Positions 17,567 through 27,900 of a DNA stretch of 64,000 nt are shown piece after piece. Under the pieces are notes generated by a model, which was given only the letters and a program-made list of their open reading frames with translations, did no database searches and had not been told where the DNA came from. This DNA comes from CAYNWT01 sp964485095. Its GTDB lineage: Bacteria; Planctomycetota; Planctomycetia; Planctomycetales; Planctomycetaceae. The position numbers and the translations under genes are program-made. Each line of letters begins with the position of its first letter. Position 1 is the first letter of the stretch. The stretch is taken from positions 1 to 64,000 of the forward strand of contig CAZAIB010000015.1 of assembly GCA_964485095.1 (NCBI GenBank). The letters run 5' to 3'.

Positions 17567-20500
17567 CTACTTCTTCTTTTTCAACGTTTGCATGTAATCG
17601 ACGACGTCAACGAGTTCCTGAGCGGTCATCAATTTCTGCAGGTCGGCCGGCATAAGCGACACACCTTGCTTGACGATCTCATCGATCTCATCCTTGCTAA
17701 TCGTCCGCGGGATCGCTTCGGAATCTCGGACGGTAATCGAATCTTCGGTCTCGCTTAACTTGATACCGCTAACCGTGGTTCCACTGTCCAAAACAAGCGT
17801 GTAGGTCTCGTAGTTATGGCTAATGCCGGCGCTTGGGTAGAGGATCGATTCGAACAACGCCTGCCGACTTAGCTTGCTGCCAATCTCCGACATGTCCGGT
17901 CCAATTTCGCGGCCGAGGCCGTTCTCTTTGTGACACTTGAAGCAGGTACCCGTGTTATGGAACACCAGCTTGCCTCGTCGAACATCGCCTTTCATGCGAA
18001 CCAGTTCTGCCATAACCGGTAGCGGCTTCTTGTCCTTCGACGGCGGAGGTGGGAACAGGGCGTTGGCCTTTTCCTTAACCGATCGAGAGTTCGAAGAATG
18101 CAGGGCGGCGGCGACAGCCTGGGTGAGAACCTCGTCCAGCTTTTTCGTCTCAACCAGCTTGGCTAACTGCATGGCCGCGTTCTGGAGTTTACCAGCGTTC
18201 TTCGCTGCGGCTCGACGAGCGACAATGTTGGCGTCACTGTTCTTCACAATGTCCAGCAGCAGACCGGCCGCTTTGCCATCCGCTGAGTTGCCCAACACGT
18301 CGGCTGTGGCAACGGCTGTGTCTTCGTCTTTGTTGTACAGCCCCGAACTAATCAGCCGCCACTGAGCTTTCCGCATGAGCATGCGAACGGCATCGATACC
18401 GATTTCGTTAGCAGGGTTATCCTGAGCCAGCTTGAGTACCTCGGGATACTTGTCCTGCATATCAAACCGTTCGACCAAAACAGCGAACTGCTTGGTGCCG
18501 GCGACATCTTTGAGAAGAGTCTTAATGGCATCGGTGTACTTTGAGTTGCCTTTCAAGGTTGAGGCATCAACCCGGGCAAGCGCTTCGGACATGATGAACG
18601 ACTTGCGAGCTTCATCACCACCGTGATCAGCAAACGCAACCTGCACGAGCGCTGGCTGTGCCTGTTCCTTCGCCAGGAAATCAAACGCGCGGAAATATCG
18701 AGCTGTGTCGTCGATTGGGACATCAGGTTTTGAGAGAATCTCGGCTAGCAGTTCCGGCGTCCGTGTTCCTCGTGAACGCCAGATGATGTCCTGCGCGGGT
18801 TTGGAAGTTGGGTCGACGCCATCGGACTCCAGCCACGCTTCAAGACAGGCGTCCCATCGTCCATCAGCGGCCAATCCTATCGCTTCCAGATACCACCGGT
18901 CGTTGCCGCGGTATTGATTGGCCAGCTGCACCCAGGCCGCAATCCCACTCGAATCTTTCAGCTCGCGAAGAGCCACAAGGCACTCGCGGCGCACCTCTGG
19001 CTCTTTACTCACACTAAGACTCGCTATCGCGGTCAGAGTTGGCAGGTCGGATGACTGCCTGGCTCGCCTGAGCCCAGCAATTTGGATGTCGGGAACCGAA
19101 TCCTTGATCGCGGCAGTGATGTAGTCGGTCTGTTTCCCGTCAATATTTGACAACAACCAAAACGCTCGCGCGCGATGGCGTTGATTGTCGGATTCCCACA
19201 GCTGAAGCAGCTCTTCCTCGGCGGCCGCTCCCATTTTCCTGAGCACCGTCCATGCCATGTACCTGGTCGCATGGTTTGGGCTTTGGAGGGCCTTCACTGC
19301 ACCGGCTGGATTACCGAGATCAACCTTCGGAACCGTGTACGGTGTCTTTGGTGGAGCGACCCGGAAGATGCGGCCGCGTTGAATGTCGCCCATCGCGTGA
19401 CCGCCAACGCCCGGGTCGTACCAATCGGCGATCAAGAGCGAACCATCCGGAGCCACGCAAACGTCGGACGGACGGAACCACTTATCGCGCGTTCCTTCCA
19501 AAATGTTTTCAATCGTGGCGGTATAGCCGGCTCCATCTTTCTTCGCCGGGTAGGCTCGTACGATGTTTGGACCGGCGTCGCAGTGGATCACCTGGTTGCG
19601 GAACCGTTCTGGCAACAAGTCGCCCTCGTAAACGCAAATCCCGGTGGGAGAACCAGCACCCGTTTGCAGCATGTTTGGCATCACGCCCGGATCATTCAGG
19701 TGCCAATGCCGCTGCGGGATTTCTTTCTCCCATCCCGTCCGCGGATTACGCCAACCGGCTCCGGTGAATTCGTCTTTGTATCCGTAGTTGCCGTACTCCA
19801 TCACGAAGTTGATACGTACTCCGCGGTTACCATCGTCGTCGTTGTCCGACTGCCACATAGTTCCAAACGAATCGACGCAGACTTCCCAGTTGTTGCGGAA
19901 GTTCCAACCGAGTGTCTCAAACTCAGAACCATCCATGTTGCAACGGAAGACCATGCCTTCCTGGTACGGCTTCCGTTTATCGTTCACTTCGTTGCCGGCT
20001 TTGTCGATGATCGGTTTGCCGTTCTTGTCTTTAATCTGCTTGCCGGCGTTCCCAAAGTTGAAGTACAGCTTTCCGTCCGGACCAAACACGAATGCGTGAA
20101 TGCCGTGGTCGTGCTGTGTTCCGGAAATGCCGGTGAAGAGAACCTCTTTCTTGTCCGCCTTCAGGTCGCCATCTTCGTCCGTCATCACGAAGACACTGTC
20201 GCCCGCTGACACGATGACCTTGTTGCCCAATACGCACACGCCGTGAGCCGAATCGATGTCGCGGCCCTGGTAGAACGTCGTGGTCTTGTCGGCTTTACCA
20301 TCGCCGTCGGTGTCTTCCAGAACCAGAATCTGGTCACCCTCAGCGCGAGGTGGGTTGTTCTTGTTGCGAAAGTGTCGGTAGTTGACGACTTCGCAAATCC
20401 AGACGCGGCCGAGATGATCGATGTCCATGTTGGATGGACTAAACATCAATGGTTCAGACGCAAACAGCGAAGCTTCAAGGCCGTTACCGACGTCAAGCCC

Positions 20501-21076
20501 CGACACCGCTTGCCCGGACTCACGGCTGTTGGAATCCTGCGTTTTGGACTCTGCAAACAAACGCCGCGGTGGCTTCTCGTTAAAGACCATAAACTGCACG
20601 CTGGTCGCGTCACCCTGATTGGTTCCGCCGTTGTCGAGCCCAGCGGTTGCTTTGAACCGATTGAAGCCATCCGGCACTTTGAACTCGATAACGGAGTTCG
20701 CATGTGTGCCAATACCGTAAGCGACAGCAGCGTTGTTGATTCGAAGGTCCCCGCCACCCGCGTTCTTGTTGACGCGGACCTGCCCCCAACCTGAGGCTGC
20801 CGACTTCCACTTGAGGTCGGTGAGTTTTAGTTCGCCCTTGCGACCAACCAGTCGCGGTTCGGCCCAGTCAGCCCAATCGCAACTGAAACCATTGCCACCG
20901 TCGGTCACAACCAGAAACAGGCTCTTCGCGCCGGTGATATCGACATCGACCTTCACCGCATGGCCGGGCGTTGAACCGGTAACCAGTGGGCTGGCAAAAA
21001 TCGGTTTGGAGTCTGGGGCAGCGGCCGACAAACCGGGACAGAGGAGACAAAGACACAGAGCGAGTGTGTACTTCAT
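17567..21076 (-). CDS. PVC-type haem-binding CxxCH protein with NPCBM, beta-propeller and HEAT regions
   Basis: This 1169-residue exported protein starts MKYTLALCLCLLCPGLSAAAPD (signal peptide). Residues about 25-170 form an NPCBM/NEW2 carbohydrate-binding-like domain (LFLVVTDGGNGFSCDWADWAEP, AAVAYGIGTHANSVIEFKVP). A membrane-bound-dehydrogenase-type beta-propeller follows, about 190-600 (GLEASLFASEPLMFSPSNMDIDHLGRVWICEVVNYR, ILVLEDTDGDGKADKTTTFYQ, FVFGPDGKLYFNFGNAG, SLLIADWYDPGVGGHAMGD). Alpha-helical HEAT-like repeats occupy about 620-990. The end is a cytochrome c domain with CFKCHKENG near residue 1045 and GREIGPDMSEIG. This multidomain layout is a planctomycete hallmark, probably for periplasmic electron transfer or glycan oxidation. 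An exact substrate is unknown. Confidence 0.93.
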   Translation of the reverse strand: MKYTLALCLCLLCPGLSAAAPDSKPIFASPLVTGSTPGHAVKVDVDITGAKSLFLVVTDGGNGFSCDWADWAEPRLVGRKGELKLTDLKWKSAASGWGQVRVNKNAGGGDLRINNAAVAYGIGTHANSVIEFKVPDGFNRFKATAGLDNGGTNQGDATSVQFMVFNEKPPRRLFAESKTQDSNSRESGQAVSGLDVGNGLEASLFASEPLMFSPSNMDIDHLGRVWICEVVNYRHFRNKNNPPRAEGDQILVLEDTDGDGKADKTTTFYQGRDIDSAHGVCVLGNKVIVSAGDSVFVMTDEDGDLKADKKEVLFTGISGTQHDHGIHAFVFGPDGKLYFNFGNAGKQIKDKNGKPIIDKAGNEVNDKRKPYQEGMVFRCNMDGSEFETLGWNFRNNWEVCVDSFGTMWQSDNDDDGNRGVRINFVMEYGNYGYKDEFTGAGWRNPRTGWEKEIPQRHWHLNDPGVMPNMLQTGAGSPTGICVYEGDLLPERFRNQVIHCDAGPNIVRAYPAKKDGAGYTATIENILEGTRDKWFRPSDVCVAPDGSLLIADWYDPGVGGHAMGDIQRGRIFRVAPPKTPYTVPKVDLGNPAGAVKALQSPNHATRYMAWTVLRKMGAAAEEELLQLWESDNQRHRARAFWLLSNIDGKQTDYITAAIKDSVPDIQIAGLRRARQSSDLPTLTAIASLSVSKEPEVRRECLVALRELKDSSGIAAWVQLANQYRGNDRWYLEAIGLAADGRWDACLEAWLESDGVDPTSKPAQDIIWRSRGTRTPELLAEILSKPDVPIDDTARYFRAFDFLAKEQAQPALVQVAFADHGGDEARKSFIMSEALARVDASTLKGNSKYTDAIKTLLKDVAGTKQFAVLVERFDMQDKYPEVLKLAQDNPANEIGIDAVRMLMRKAQWRLISSGLYNKDEDTAVATADVLGNSADGKAAGLLLDIVKNSDANIVARRAAAKNAGKLQNAAMQLAKLVETKKLDEVLTQAVAAALHSSNSRSVKEKANALFPPPPSKDKKPLPVMAELVRMKGDVRRGKLVFHNTGTCFKCHKENGLGREIGPDMSEIGSKLSRQALFESILYPSAGISHNYETYTLVLDSGTTVSGIKLSETEDSITVRDSEAIPRTISKDEIDEIVKQGVSLMPADLQKLMTAQELVDVVDYMQTLKKKK

Positions 21077-21472
21077 GGGGTTTCGCCGTTTGGAGGGAAT
21101 TCGGATGGGAACCCATGTTACGGCGGATTTCGGCAGTTGTCATCAACCTGGGAGGATTCGAGAACCAGTGGCCGCTGTATTGGGCCGCATATCAGGATTC
21201 AATCTTTCCGCGTGGAATCGACGTCACCTGAACCAACCGGGACACGGCGGAGTAATGGCCACAAGAAACACGAAAAGGCACAAAAAGAGGAAGCACAACT
21301 CTTTGTGGCTCTTTGTGTTTTTCGTGGCTAATAGAGAACAGCGTTTCGCTGCCGGTTTTTTGTTCGGGTGAAACAGGAACGCCCCGTACTCAAAACGGAT
21401 GAAGCGAACCATTCATTCCGGAACCGTCCTAAGCCCGTTGCCGACCAGCAACAGATTTGCCGGGCATCCGTG
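21077..21472. other. Intergenic region upstream of the haem protein, containing an AT-rich hairpin repeat
   Basis: This 396-bp stretch lies between the haem-protein start (21076, minus) and the stop of the next minus gene (21473). Apart from the imperfect inverted repeat at 21259-21334 no gene, tRNA or clear promoter was recognised. Confidence 0.5.
21259..21334. repeat. Imperfect inverted repeat of the cacaaag/ctttgtg type
   Basis: The left arm, beginning GGCCACAAGAAACACG, and the right arm, ending GTGTTTTTCGTGGC, pair at roughly 24 of 30 positions around a short GAAGCACAAC spacer. This gives a long A/T-rich stem. Similar aaagcacaaag/ctttgtgttttcgtgg hairpins are dispersed in many bacterial draft genomes. 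It lies between two minus-strand genes and could end transcription of the region upstream or be a dispersed repeat. Confidence 0.6.
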
Positions 21473-22132
21473 TTAGTCGCCAGAACCTGACACGCCGGAG
21501 GCTCTGAGAATCAAGAAGTTCCGCACGCTGTAGTACTGGGCGGACTTTTCCCACGGGAGCGATTTTAGGTTCTCAACACCCTCGCTCCACACCTCGTTGT
21601 TGACCATCGATTCGAAGGTGCGATCGCCCTGAATATCGCAGAAGAAGTTTCTAAACCAAAGTACTTCGCCGACCAAAGCAGAGTTCGTTATCACGTTTTC
21701 CAGTGACTCTAAGTAGCCTTCCGCAACCTTCGGCGGCGGCGATTCACCCATTGTCCTCATGCCGAGATTTCCGATGTATGCAGTGTACGGTCTACCGCCA
21801 AGTTGCCAGGTTGCGACGGTGACCTGTTCTGGATCGATCTTGTCCCAGAATGCAGCCAGCAGTACATGGAATGAGTTGGCGCAGAAGTTGTGGAACGCGT
21901 CACGAATACCGGCGTCGCCAGTGGCAAGGCCTGCAAAGCTCTCTTTCAGTAACTCGCGGCTTTCAAGCAACACGTCGACATCAAGCTGCCCACTTGATTC
22001 CCGCGGATACAATGTGGCTCGCATCGCCGGGAGCTGTCCGTTCGGGGCGACCCATTCTTTTTCGGTGTGAAACTCGATGCCGTGAGCTGTGAGCAAACTG
22101 GCCAGCGGTTCAACAAGATTCTGAGCGTCCAC
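21473..22132 (-). CDS. Hypothetical protein (DUF6348-like)
   Basis: The 219-residue product, read from a GTG at 22132, starts VDAQNLVEPLASLLTAHGIEFHTEKEWVAPNGQLPAMRATLYP. It continues with GQLDVDVLLES, DAFHNFCANSFHVLLAAFWDK, YTAYIGNLGMRTMGE and a Trp-rich C-terminal part (VLWFRNFFCDIQGDRTFESMVNNEVW). The pattern of an N-terminal helical region, D-V-x-L and FCANSFHVLLAAF recalls the DUF6348 family of uncharacterised cytosolic proteins. This is from memory and should be treated as tentative. A start 25 codons upstream (22207) is possible but lies inside a perfect hairpin that looks like the desaturase terminator. AAAGGG lies about 8 bases before the chosen GTG. Confidence 0.65.
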   Translation of the reverse strand: MDAQNLVEPLASLLTAHGIEFHTEKEWVAPNGQLPAMRATLYPRESSGQLDVDVLLESRELLKESFAGLATGDAGIRDAFHNFCANSFHVLLAAFWDKIDPEQVTVATWQLGGRPYTAYIGNLGMRTMGESPPPKVAEGYLESLENVITNSALVGEVLWFRNFFCDIQGDRTFESMVNNEVWSEGVENLKSLPWEKSAQYYSVRNFLILRASGVSGSGD

Positions 22133-22194
22133 GTGTCTTGCCCTTTGAGTACGGTGGGTACGCACATCGTAGGCAAGGGCAGCGTCTGGGCGAC

Positions 22195-22212
22195 AGCTGG
22201 TTTTCACCAGCT
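22195..22212 (-). terminator. Stem-loop after the desaturase gene
   Basis: A perfect 7-bp stem AGCTGGT/ACCAGCT with a 4-base loop lies 19 bases after the desaturase stop codon on the minus strand. There is no long T run, so it may be a weak intrinsic terminator or an mRNA 3' stabiliser. Confidence 0.45.
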
Positions 22213-22230
22213 ATCTAATCCGCTTTCCGG

Positions 22231-23211
22231 CTAGCCTTCGGGCTGGGCGGGCACTTTGGTGCGTACGTCGTACGCCATGCCGGTCGCTCGAAGCAGCTTG
22301 ATGGCCCACCAGGTCATGTCGACTTCCCACCATTTGTGGCCGGCAGGAGCGACGCTTGGGTGAGCGTGATGGTTGTTGTGCCAGCCTTCGCCGTAGGAAA
22401 GGATGGCGACCCACCACAGGTTGCGTGATTCGTCGCGAGTCTTGTAGTTGCGGTAGCCCCACAGGTGCGTGGCTGAATTAACGAACCAGGTACTGTGGTA
22501 AGCAATTGTGGTTCGAACACACATGCCCCAAACGACCATGGCAATCGCGCCGGTCCAGCCGCTTAGCAGGTAACCGAAACCAAGCAGTGCCATGCCTGAA
22601 CCCCAAAGCCAAAGCGGGTAGGTGCGTTCGAAGAACTGCAACATCTTGTTGGCGGCGAGTTCAGGAATGTAACGACGGAAGAGAAGCTGTTTTTGTTCGT
22701 TCGATCGTTGTGGAAACAACCAGCCAATGTGCGACCACCAGGTACTGTCGCGAACCGGTGAATGTGGGTCGCCTTCCTGATCGGACTTTTGATGATGCAG
22801 TCGGTGCGTTGCCGCCCAGGTCAAAGGTGAACCTTCGCCTGAGATGGCTCCAGCTGCGAGTACGAAGAACTCGGCCGGCTTTCTAAGCTTGAGTGATCGG
22901 TGAGCAAGGTACCGGTGAAAGCCCAGGCAGATACCAATGCTGCAGGTGAACCAGTGCAGAACCAAGCAGGTTACAACAGCCTGCCAGGAGATGAAGAACG
23001 GTGCGGCAAGGCAGCCCAAATGCACCGAGATCAGATAACCGGTAACGATCCAGTCAACGTTGTTCCATCTCAGCTGTGTAGTTGAGAACGCTTCAACAAG
23101 TTGTTCGTTCTCTTCCGCTCGCTTCAGCTGCGCAGGAGTTGGCTCGCTGGGCGCCACGCTTGTCTTTGTGGGCGCTTCAGGGGCCAGAGTAGCTGGAGGT
23201 GGTGGTGACAT
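22231..23211 (-). CDS. Acyl-CoA/acyl-lipid delta-9-type fatty acid desaturase
   Basis: The 326-residue integral membrane di-iron desaturase introduces a double bond into saturated acyl chains, helping to control membrane fluidity. The three His boxes are intact: HRYLAHR near residue 99, HRLHH near 136 and HNNHHAHP near 272, the arrangement of the stearoyl-CoA desaturase-like family. Hydrophobic segments flank the boxes (VDWIVTGYLISVHLGCLAAPFFISWQAVVTCLVLHW; LWLWGSGMALLGFGYLLSG). The N-terminal ~45 residues are Pro/Thr/Glu-rich and probably disordered. No redox partner gene is adjacent. A CGTCGTC/GACGACG hairpin is 41 bases upstream of the start, in the 5' leader. Confidence 0.93.
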   Translation of the reverse strand: MSPPPPATLAPEAPTKTSVAPSEPTPAQLKRAEENEQLVEAFSTTQLRWNNVDWIVTGYLISVHLGCLAAPFFISWQAVVTCLVLHWFTCSIGICLGFHRYLAHRSLKLRKPAEFFVLAAGAISGEGSPLTWAATHRLHHQKSDQEGDPHSPVRDSTWWSHIGWLFPQRSNEQKQLLFRRYIPELAANKMLQFFERTYPLWLWGSGMALLGFGYLLSGWTGAIAMVVWGMCVRTTIAYHSTWFVNSATHLWGYRNYKTRDESRNLWWVAILSYGEGWHNNHHAHPSVAPAGHKWWEVDMTWWAIKLLRATGMAYDVRTKVPAQPEG

Positions 23212-23641
23212 ATATGAAGGCTCAGTGGGCTGTTGTGGTCGCGTCGTGCTACGTCGTCAGAGGACGACGCAGGATTATTGAGAACTATCGGAGTCCGGCA
23301 ACCGGAGTGTGTTCTGTCAGGGTCATTCAACTGTCAAACTTGTGTCATGGCCGGAAACCGCGTCAAATTGGGTGTTCGGCTGACTATTAACTGCATGCCA
23401 TACGTTCACGTACCATTAGGAAAAGCTGTGTTCCTCCCCACAAATGGGCCGGGCTAGCGAACTTAGAATCGGGGCAAGTACTGCGCAGAATGGGCCGATT
23501 TGACTGAAGTAGGGATCGCACACACAATCCATCCGGGGCCGAGTTGAGGCGATCAGACAGAATCTTCTCCCTTGGTGTCTACTCGTGTGGGAGAATACGC
23601 GGGCGAAGGGCATTCCATATTCGAATGGGAAGCGGTGAAAC
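23212..23641. other. Divergent intergenic region between desaturase and protease genes
   Basis: This 430-bp spacer must hold the promoters of both divergent genes. A perfect hairpin CGTCGTC-AGAG-GACGACG is at 23252-23269, in the presumptive desaturase leader. No convincing operator, riboswitch or small ORF was recognised in the rest. Confidence 0.5.
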
Positions 23642-24523
23642 GTGCGTTGTGTTCTAGTTGCTGTTGTTTATGTCACCCTTGCTCCAGCCGCCTTCGGGCA
23701 GGCTGGCAAAGGCAGTGACCTGTGGGATTGGACGAAGCCCGCCAAGCATCACGATTCTGTGGTGAAGGTTCAGATTGAAGGAACCGACGAGCGTGGAGCC
23801 CGTGCATCCGCTACGGGCGTTGTGGTTCGGTTCGAACGCGTCAGCAAGCTTCCCGCGGGTGAAGCCTACTGTCTGACCGCGGCGCATGTTATTGAATCGG
23901 CGATGCCCAGGCTGGAGACCAAACCTCCGTCTACGACCAAAGAAGAGCCGAAGAAGCCGGCTACGGGTGGGGCTGGCAAATCCTCCGGTTCCTCGCCAGC
24001 AATCATCGACTTGAACAAGCCAGTCGCGCCGCTCAAACCGACAGCCAACATTTCAGTTTACTACCGTACCGGTGAGATCTCTCGGAAGTGTCAGGTTGTC
24101 GCAGTGGACGAAAAGCGTGACGTTGCGTTGTTGCGTGTGGCTTTGCCGAAGGGCAAGAAGCCGGCTCGGGTGGCTGCCAATCCAATCAAGCCGGGCGACT
24201 CGCTTGAATTCGCCGGACTGGGTGGCGGTTCGTCAGTCAAGAAACCCCGGCACTTCAACGCACAGGCATCGGCTCCCACAACATCACAACTGATCTTTGC
24301 GGATGCACCGTTGTTGCCGGGTGATTCGGGCGGAGCCGTATTCAACAAGAAGCGAGAAGTTGTGGGCATCATCTCGGGCGGGTGGATTTGGTGGGAGGGT
24401 GGCGTTCGCAGCACCAATGGCCAGAACATCCCCGCCACATGGCCCGCGCGGGCCTGTAATTTGACGCCAATCAGACAACTTCATCGAGCTCGAAAAGCGA
24501 ACAGGCGAGCAAACCGGCGATGA
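23642..24523 (+). CDS. Secreted trypsin-like serine protease
   Basis: The 293-residue product begins with a signal peptide (MRCVLVAVVYVTLAPAAFG) from a GTG at 23642. The S1/DegP-like catalytic triad is readable: His in YCLTAAHVI (about residue 81), Asp in EKRDVALLRVAL (about 160) and Ser in LLPGDSGGAVFN (about 223). Between His and Asp lies a low-complexity Pro/Lys/Gly-rich insertion of about 45 residues (PSTTKEEPKKPATGGAGKSSGSS). There is no PDZ domain, so it is a single-domain protease. The basic tail RARKANRRANRR is unusual. The stop overlaps the ATG of the next gene. Confidence 0.85.
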   Translation: MRCVLVAVVYVTLAPAAFGQAGKGSDLWDWTKPAKHHDSVVKVQIEGTDERGARASATGVVVRFERVSKLPAGEAYCLTAAHVIESAMPRLETKPPSTTKEEPKKPATGGAGKSSGSSPAIIDLNKPVAPLKPTANISVYYRTGEISRKCQVVAVDEKRDVALLRVALPKGKKPARVAANPIKPGDSLEFAGLGGGSSVKKPRHFNAQASAPTTSQLIFADAPLLPGDSGGAVFNKKREVVGIISGGWIWWEGGVRSTNGQNIPATWPARACNLTPIRQLHRARKANRRANRR

Positions 24524-24831
24524 ACTTCGCCGACGCGTTCAATGCGATCGAAGTGGTTCTGTGGGGCATCATTGGAACCGGCTTCGCGTATCGAACGCTT
24601 AAGGCCACTAAAGGCAGTCGGCTCATGCCCGGCCTGGCCGCAGTGGGGTTTCTGGCCTTCGCTGGTTCGGACGCCGTCGAAATTCGGACGGGAGCGTGGT
24701 GGCGGCCCTGGTGGCTGTTCGTCTGGAAAGCAACGTGTGTTGTGTTGCTGGTCAGTCTTGCGGTTATCCATATCCGCAAAGAGCGTTCTCAGCGTTCTCG
24801 AAACAGGGAAGACAACCGGGCTCAAATCTGA
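24520..24831 (+). CDS. Small two- to three-helix membrane protein
   Basis: The 103-residue product has hydrophobic segments at about 10-25 (IEVVLWGIIGTGFAY), 38-50 (PGLAAVGFLAFAG) and 65-85 (WWLFVWKATCVVLLVSLAVIHI), with a basic Arg-rich tail inside. Its ATG overlaps the protease stop (ATGA), so the two are translationally coupled and it may anchor or modulate that secreted protease. No family was recognised. Confidence 0.7.
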   Translation: MNFADAFNAIEVVLWGIIGTGFAYRTLKATKGSRLMPGLAAVGFLAFAGSDAVEIRTGAWWRPWWLFVWKATCVVLLVSLAVIHIRKERSQRSRNREDNRAQI

Positions 24832-24962
24832 ACCCGGCAGCCACTGGCGAATCGCGGCTAATTGGGTCTTTTGGTCCATCACACACTGTCCGCTGAGCCC
24901 AATGAACCGAATAAATTAACCATTGCTGCCGTTACTGCTGTCTTGGAACCTGGCCGGTTCGA
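24806..24962 (+). promoter_or_regulatory. metH leader with weak cobalamin-riboswitch-like elements
   Basis: The leader contains GGGAA at 24806, a perfect CCGGG/CCCGG stem enclosing CTCAAATCTGAA, then GCCACTGG. About 140 bases after GGGAA comes GTCTTGGAACCTGGCC, reminiscent of the B12 box. Spacing is close to that of known cobalamin riboswitches, but the internal conserved blocks are not convincing. The element would start inside the preceding coding region, and metH itself is not the usual target class. Very tentative. Confidence 0.15.
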
Positions 24963-24999
24963 TAAGATTGCCGCTCACACAGAATCAAACAGCGAAGCT

Positions 25000-27900
25000 A
25001 TGTCTCAGACTCAACTACTGCACGAACTTCTCGAAGAACGCATCCTCATCATCGACGGCTCGATGGGTGCGCTCATCATGTCCGATAACCCGACGGAAGA
25101 AGGGTATCGAGGCGAGCGGTTCAAAGATCACCACATCGACGTCCGCAACGCGACGGACCTTTTGGTTCTCACGCAACCAGATTTGATCGGCGGGATCCAC
25201 CGGCAGTACCTCGAAGCCGGTGCGGACATTATTGAGACGGACACGTTTAACGCATCCATCATCGGCATGCGCGAGTTTGAACTCTCGCACCTGGTCCACG
25301 AGATCAACAAGACCGGAGCCGAACTCGCTCGCGCGGCGGCAGATGAGTACACAAAAAAGAACTCGAAGAAGCCACGCTTCGTCGCCGGCAGTATTGGTCC
25401 GACCAACGTCACGCTGGCCTACAACGCCGACGAAAAAGGGGTGCGTAAAGTTTCGTTTGACGAGATGGTCGAAAGCTACGCCGAACAGGTTCGCGGATTG
25501 ATGGACGGTGGCGTTGATCTGCTGCTGCCCGAAACCAGCTTCGATACGCTCAACATGAAATCGTGCTTGTTCGCGATCTCACAGGTGTTCGAAGAACGCG
25601 GAACCGAGCTCCCAGTAATGGTGTCAGGAACCATTTTTCAGGGTGGAGCCACCCTGCAGGGCCAAACGGTGGAAGCTTTCTACAGCGCGTTAGAGCATTT
25701 CCCTTCGCTGAGCATTGGGTTCAACTGCGGCCTGGGTCCGCTGCAGATGAAGCCGTACCTCAACACGTTGTCGGACATGGCCACACGGTACGTCACGTGC
25801 TATCCGAACGCGGGCATGCCGGACGGCATGGGCGGCTTCGATAACACGGCGGACGAGTTCACTGAAATCGCTTACGGCATGGCAAAAGCCGGCATGATGA
25901 ACATCGTGGGCGGCTGCTGCGGAACGACGCCCGAGTTCATTAGTAAGACAGCTGAAGCGGTTAAGGATCTGCCGCCACGCAAAATTCCACAGGGCAACGG
26001 CTGGTCAACGTATTCGGGTTTCGATCAGGTCGCACTGCGTCCTGAGAGCAACTTCATGAACGTTGGCGAACGAACCAACGTCACCGGTTCTCGCCGGTTC
26101 GCTCGTTTGATCCGCGAAGAAAAATACGACGAAGCACTTAGCGTCGCCGCCAACCAGGTCGAAGGCGGCGCTCAGGTTATCGACGTGAACATGGACGAAG
26201 GCCTGCTCGACGGACCGCGTTGCATGGAGAAATTCCTGTGGCTGCTACACGACGACAACGTTCGTGTTCCGATCATGATCGACAGCAGCGACTGGGACGT
26301 CATCGAAGCTGGCCTGAAGTGTGTCCACGGCAAGGGCATCGTCAACAGCATCAGTATGAAGGAAGGTGAAGAGAAGTTCCTCGAACAGGCCAGGCTGATT
26401 CGGCGGTACGGTGCGTCTGCGATTGTGATGGCGTTCGACGAAACCGGCCAGGCTGTTGATTGCGAAGACAAGGTCCGTATCTGCAAGCGAGCGTACAAAC
26501 TGCTGACTGAAGAAGTTGGCTTTCCGCCAACCGACATCATCTTCGACCCGAACATCCTCACGGTCGGAACCGGCATGGAAGAACATGCCAACTACGCCGT
26601 CGAGTTCATTGAAGCTGTCCGTCGAATCAAAGCGGAATGCCCCGGCGCAAAGACGTCCGGCGGTGTGAGTAACATCAGCTTCTCCTTCCGCGGCAACAAT
26701 GTGGTTCGCGAAGCTATGAACGCAGCGTTCCTGTACCACGCCATCGAGGCGGGGCTGGATATGGGAATCGTGAATCCGACACAGTTGGAAGTTTACGACG
26801 AGATCGACAAAGAACTGCTGGAACACGTCGAGGACGTGCTGCTGAACCGACGTCCTGACGCGACCGAACGACTGATTGACTTCGCCGAAACGGTCAAGCA
26901 AAAAGCCGCCGGCGGAGATCAGAAGGCAGAAGAATGGCGTGGCGAGTCTATTGAAAAACGACTCCAGCACGCGCTGCTCAAGGGCATCACGACCCACATC
27001 GAAGAAGACACCGAAGAAGCTCGCGGCAAGTACGGTCGTCCGCTGGACATTATCCAGGGCCCACTGATGGACGGCATGGCGGTCGTCGGTGAACTGTTCG
27101 GAGCGGGCAAGATGTTCCTGCCGCAGGTTGTGAAGTCAGCTCGAGTTATGAAGAAGGCCGTGGCGTGGCTGGAACCGTTCATGGAAGCAGAGAAACTGGC
27201 TGGCGAAGATGCCAACCTGTTTGTCCATCAAGCCAATGGAAAGCCGACCGGCCTGTTTCTCGGCACGCGTGAAGAAGCCGTTGCCATTGTCGAATCCAAC
27301 GAAGGTGTTGATACCGCAGACGCTGAAGAATCCAATCGAGGAACCTTCCTGATCGCCACTGTCAAAGGAGACGTCCACGACATCGGCAAGAACATCGTGG
27401 CCGTCGTGCTGCGATGCAACAACTTCAAGGTCATCGACCTTGGCGTAATGGTTCCGTGCGAAACGATTCTTGAAGAAGCCATCAAGCACAACGCGGACAT
27501 CATCGGTCTAAGCGGCCTGATTACCCCATCGCTGGAAGAGATGATTGTTGTCGCTCGCGAAATGCAGGACCAGGGCTTCAAGGTTCCGCTTCTGGTCGGA
27601 GGCGCCACCACCAGTTCCAAACACACGTCTGTGAAGATCGCACAGAAGTACGACCAACCTGTCATTCATGTCGGCGACGCGTCGCTATCGGTTCCCGTCG
27701 TCGAAGCCCTGCTGGACAAGGACAAGAAAGACAAGTTCGACACAGACAACCGCGCGAAGCAGGAGAAGGAACGCAAGCAGTTTGCCGAACGCCAGGAAAA
27801 GAAACTCGCGACGTACAAACACGCGTTCGAGAACCGGTTCGCCACCGACTGGAATTCTGTTGAGATCAACGAACCGGCGTTTCTTGGAACGCGAACCATC

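Noticed and set aside
19175..20209. 344-codon plus-strand open frame inside the haem protein
   Set aside because: It is antisense to the strongly supported beta-propeller coding region and has no recognisable motifs.
22133..22207. Upstream start for the DUF6348-like gene
   Set aside because: It would place the start codon within the perfect desaturase-end hairpin, and the added 25 residues look non-conserved.
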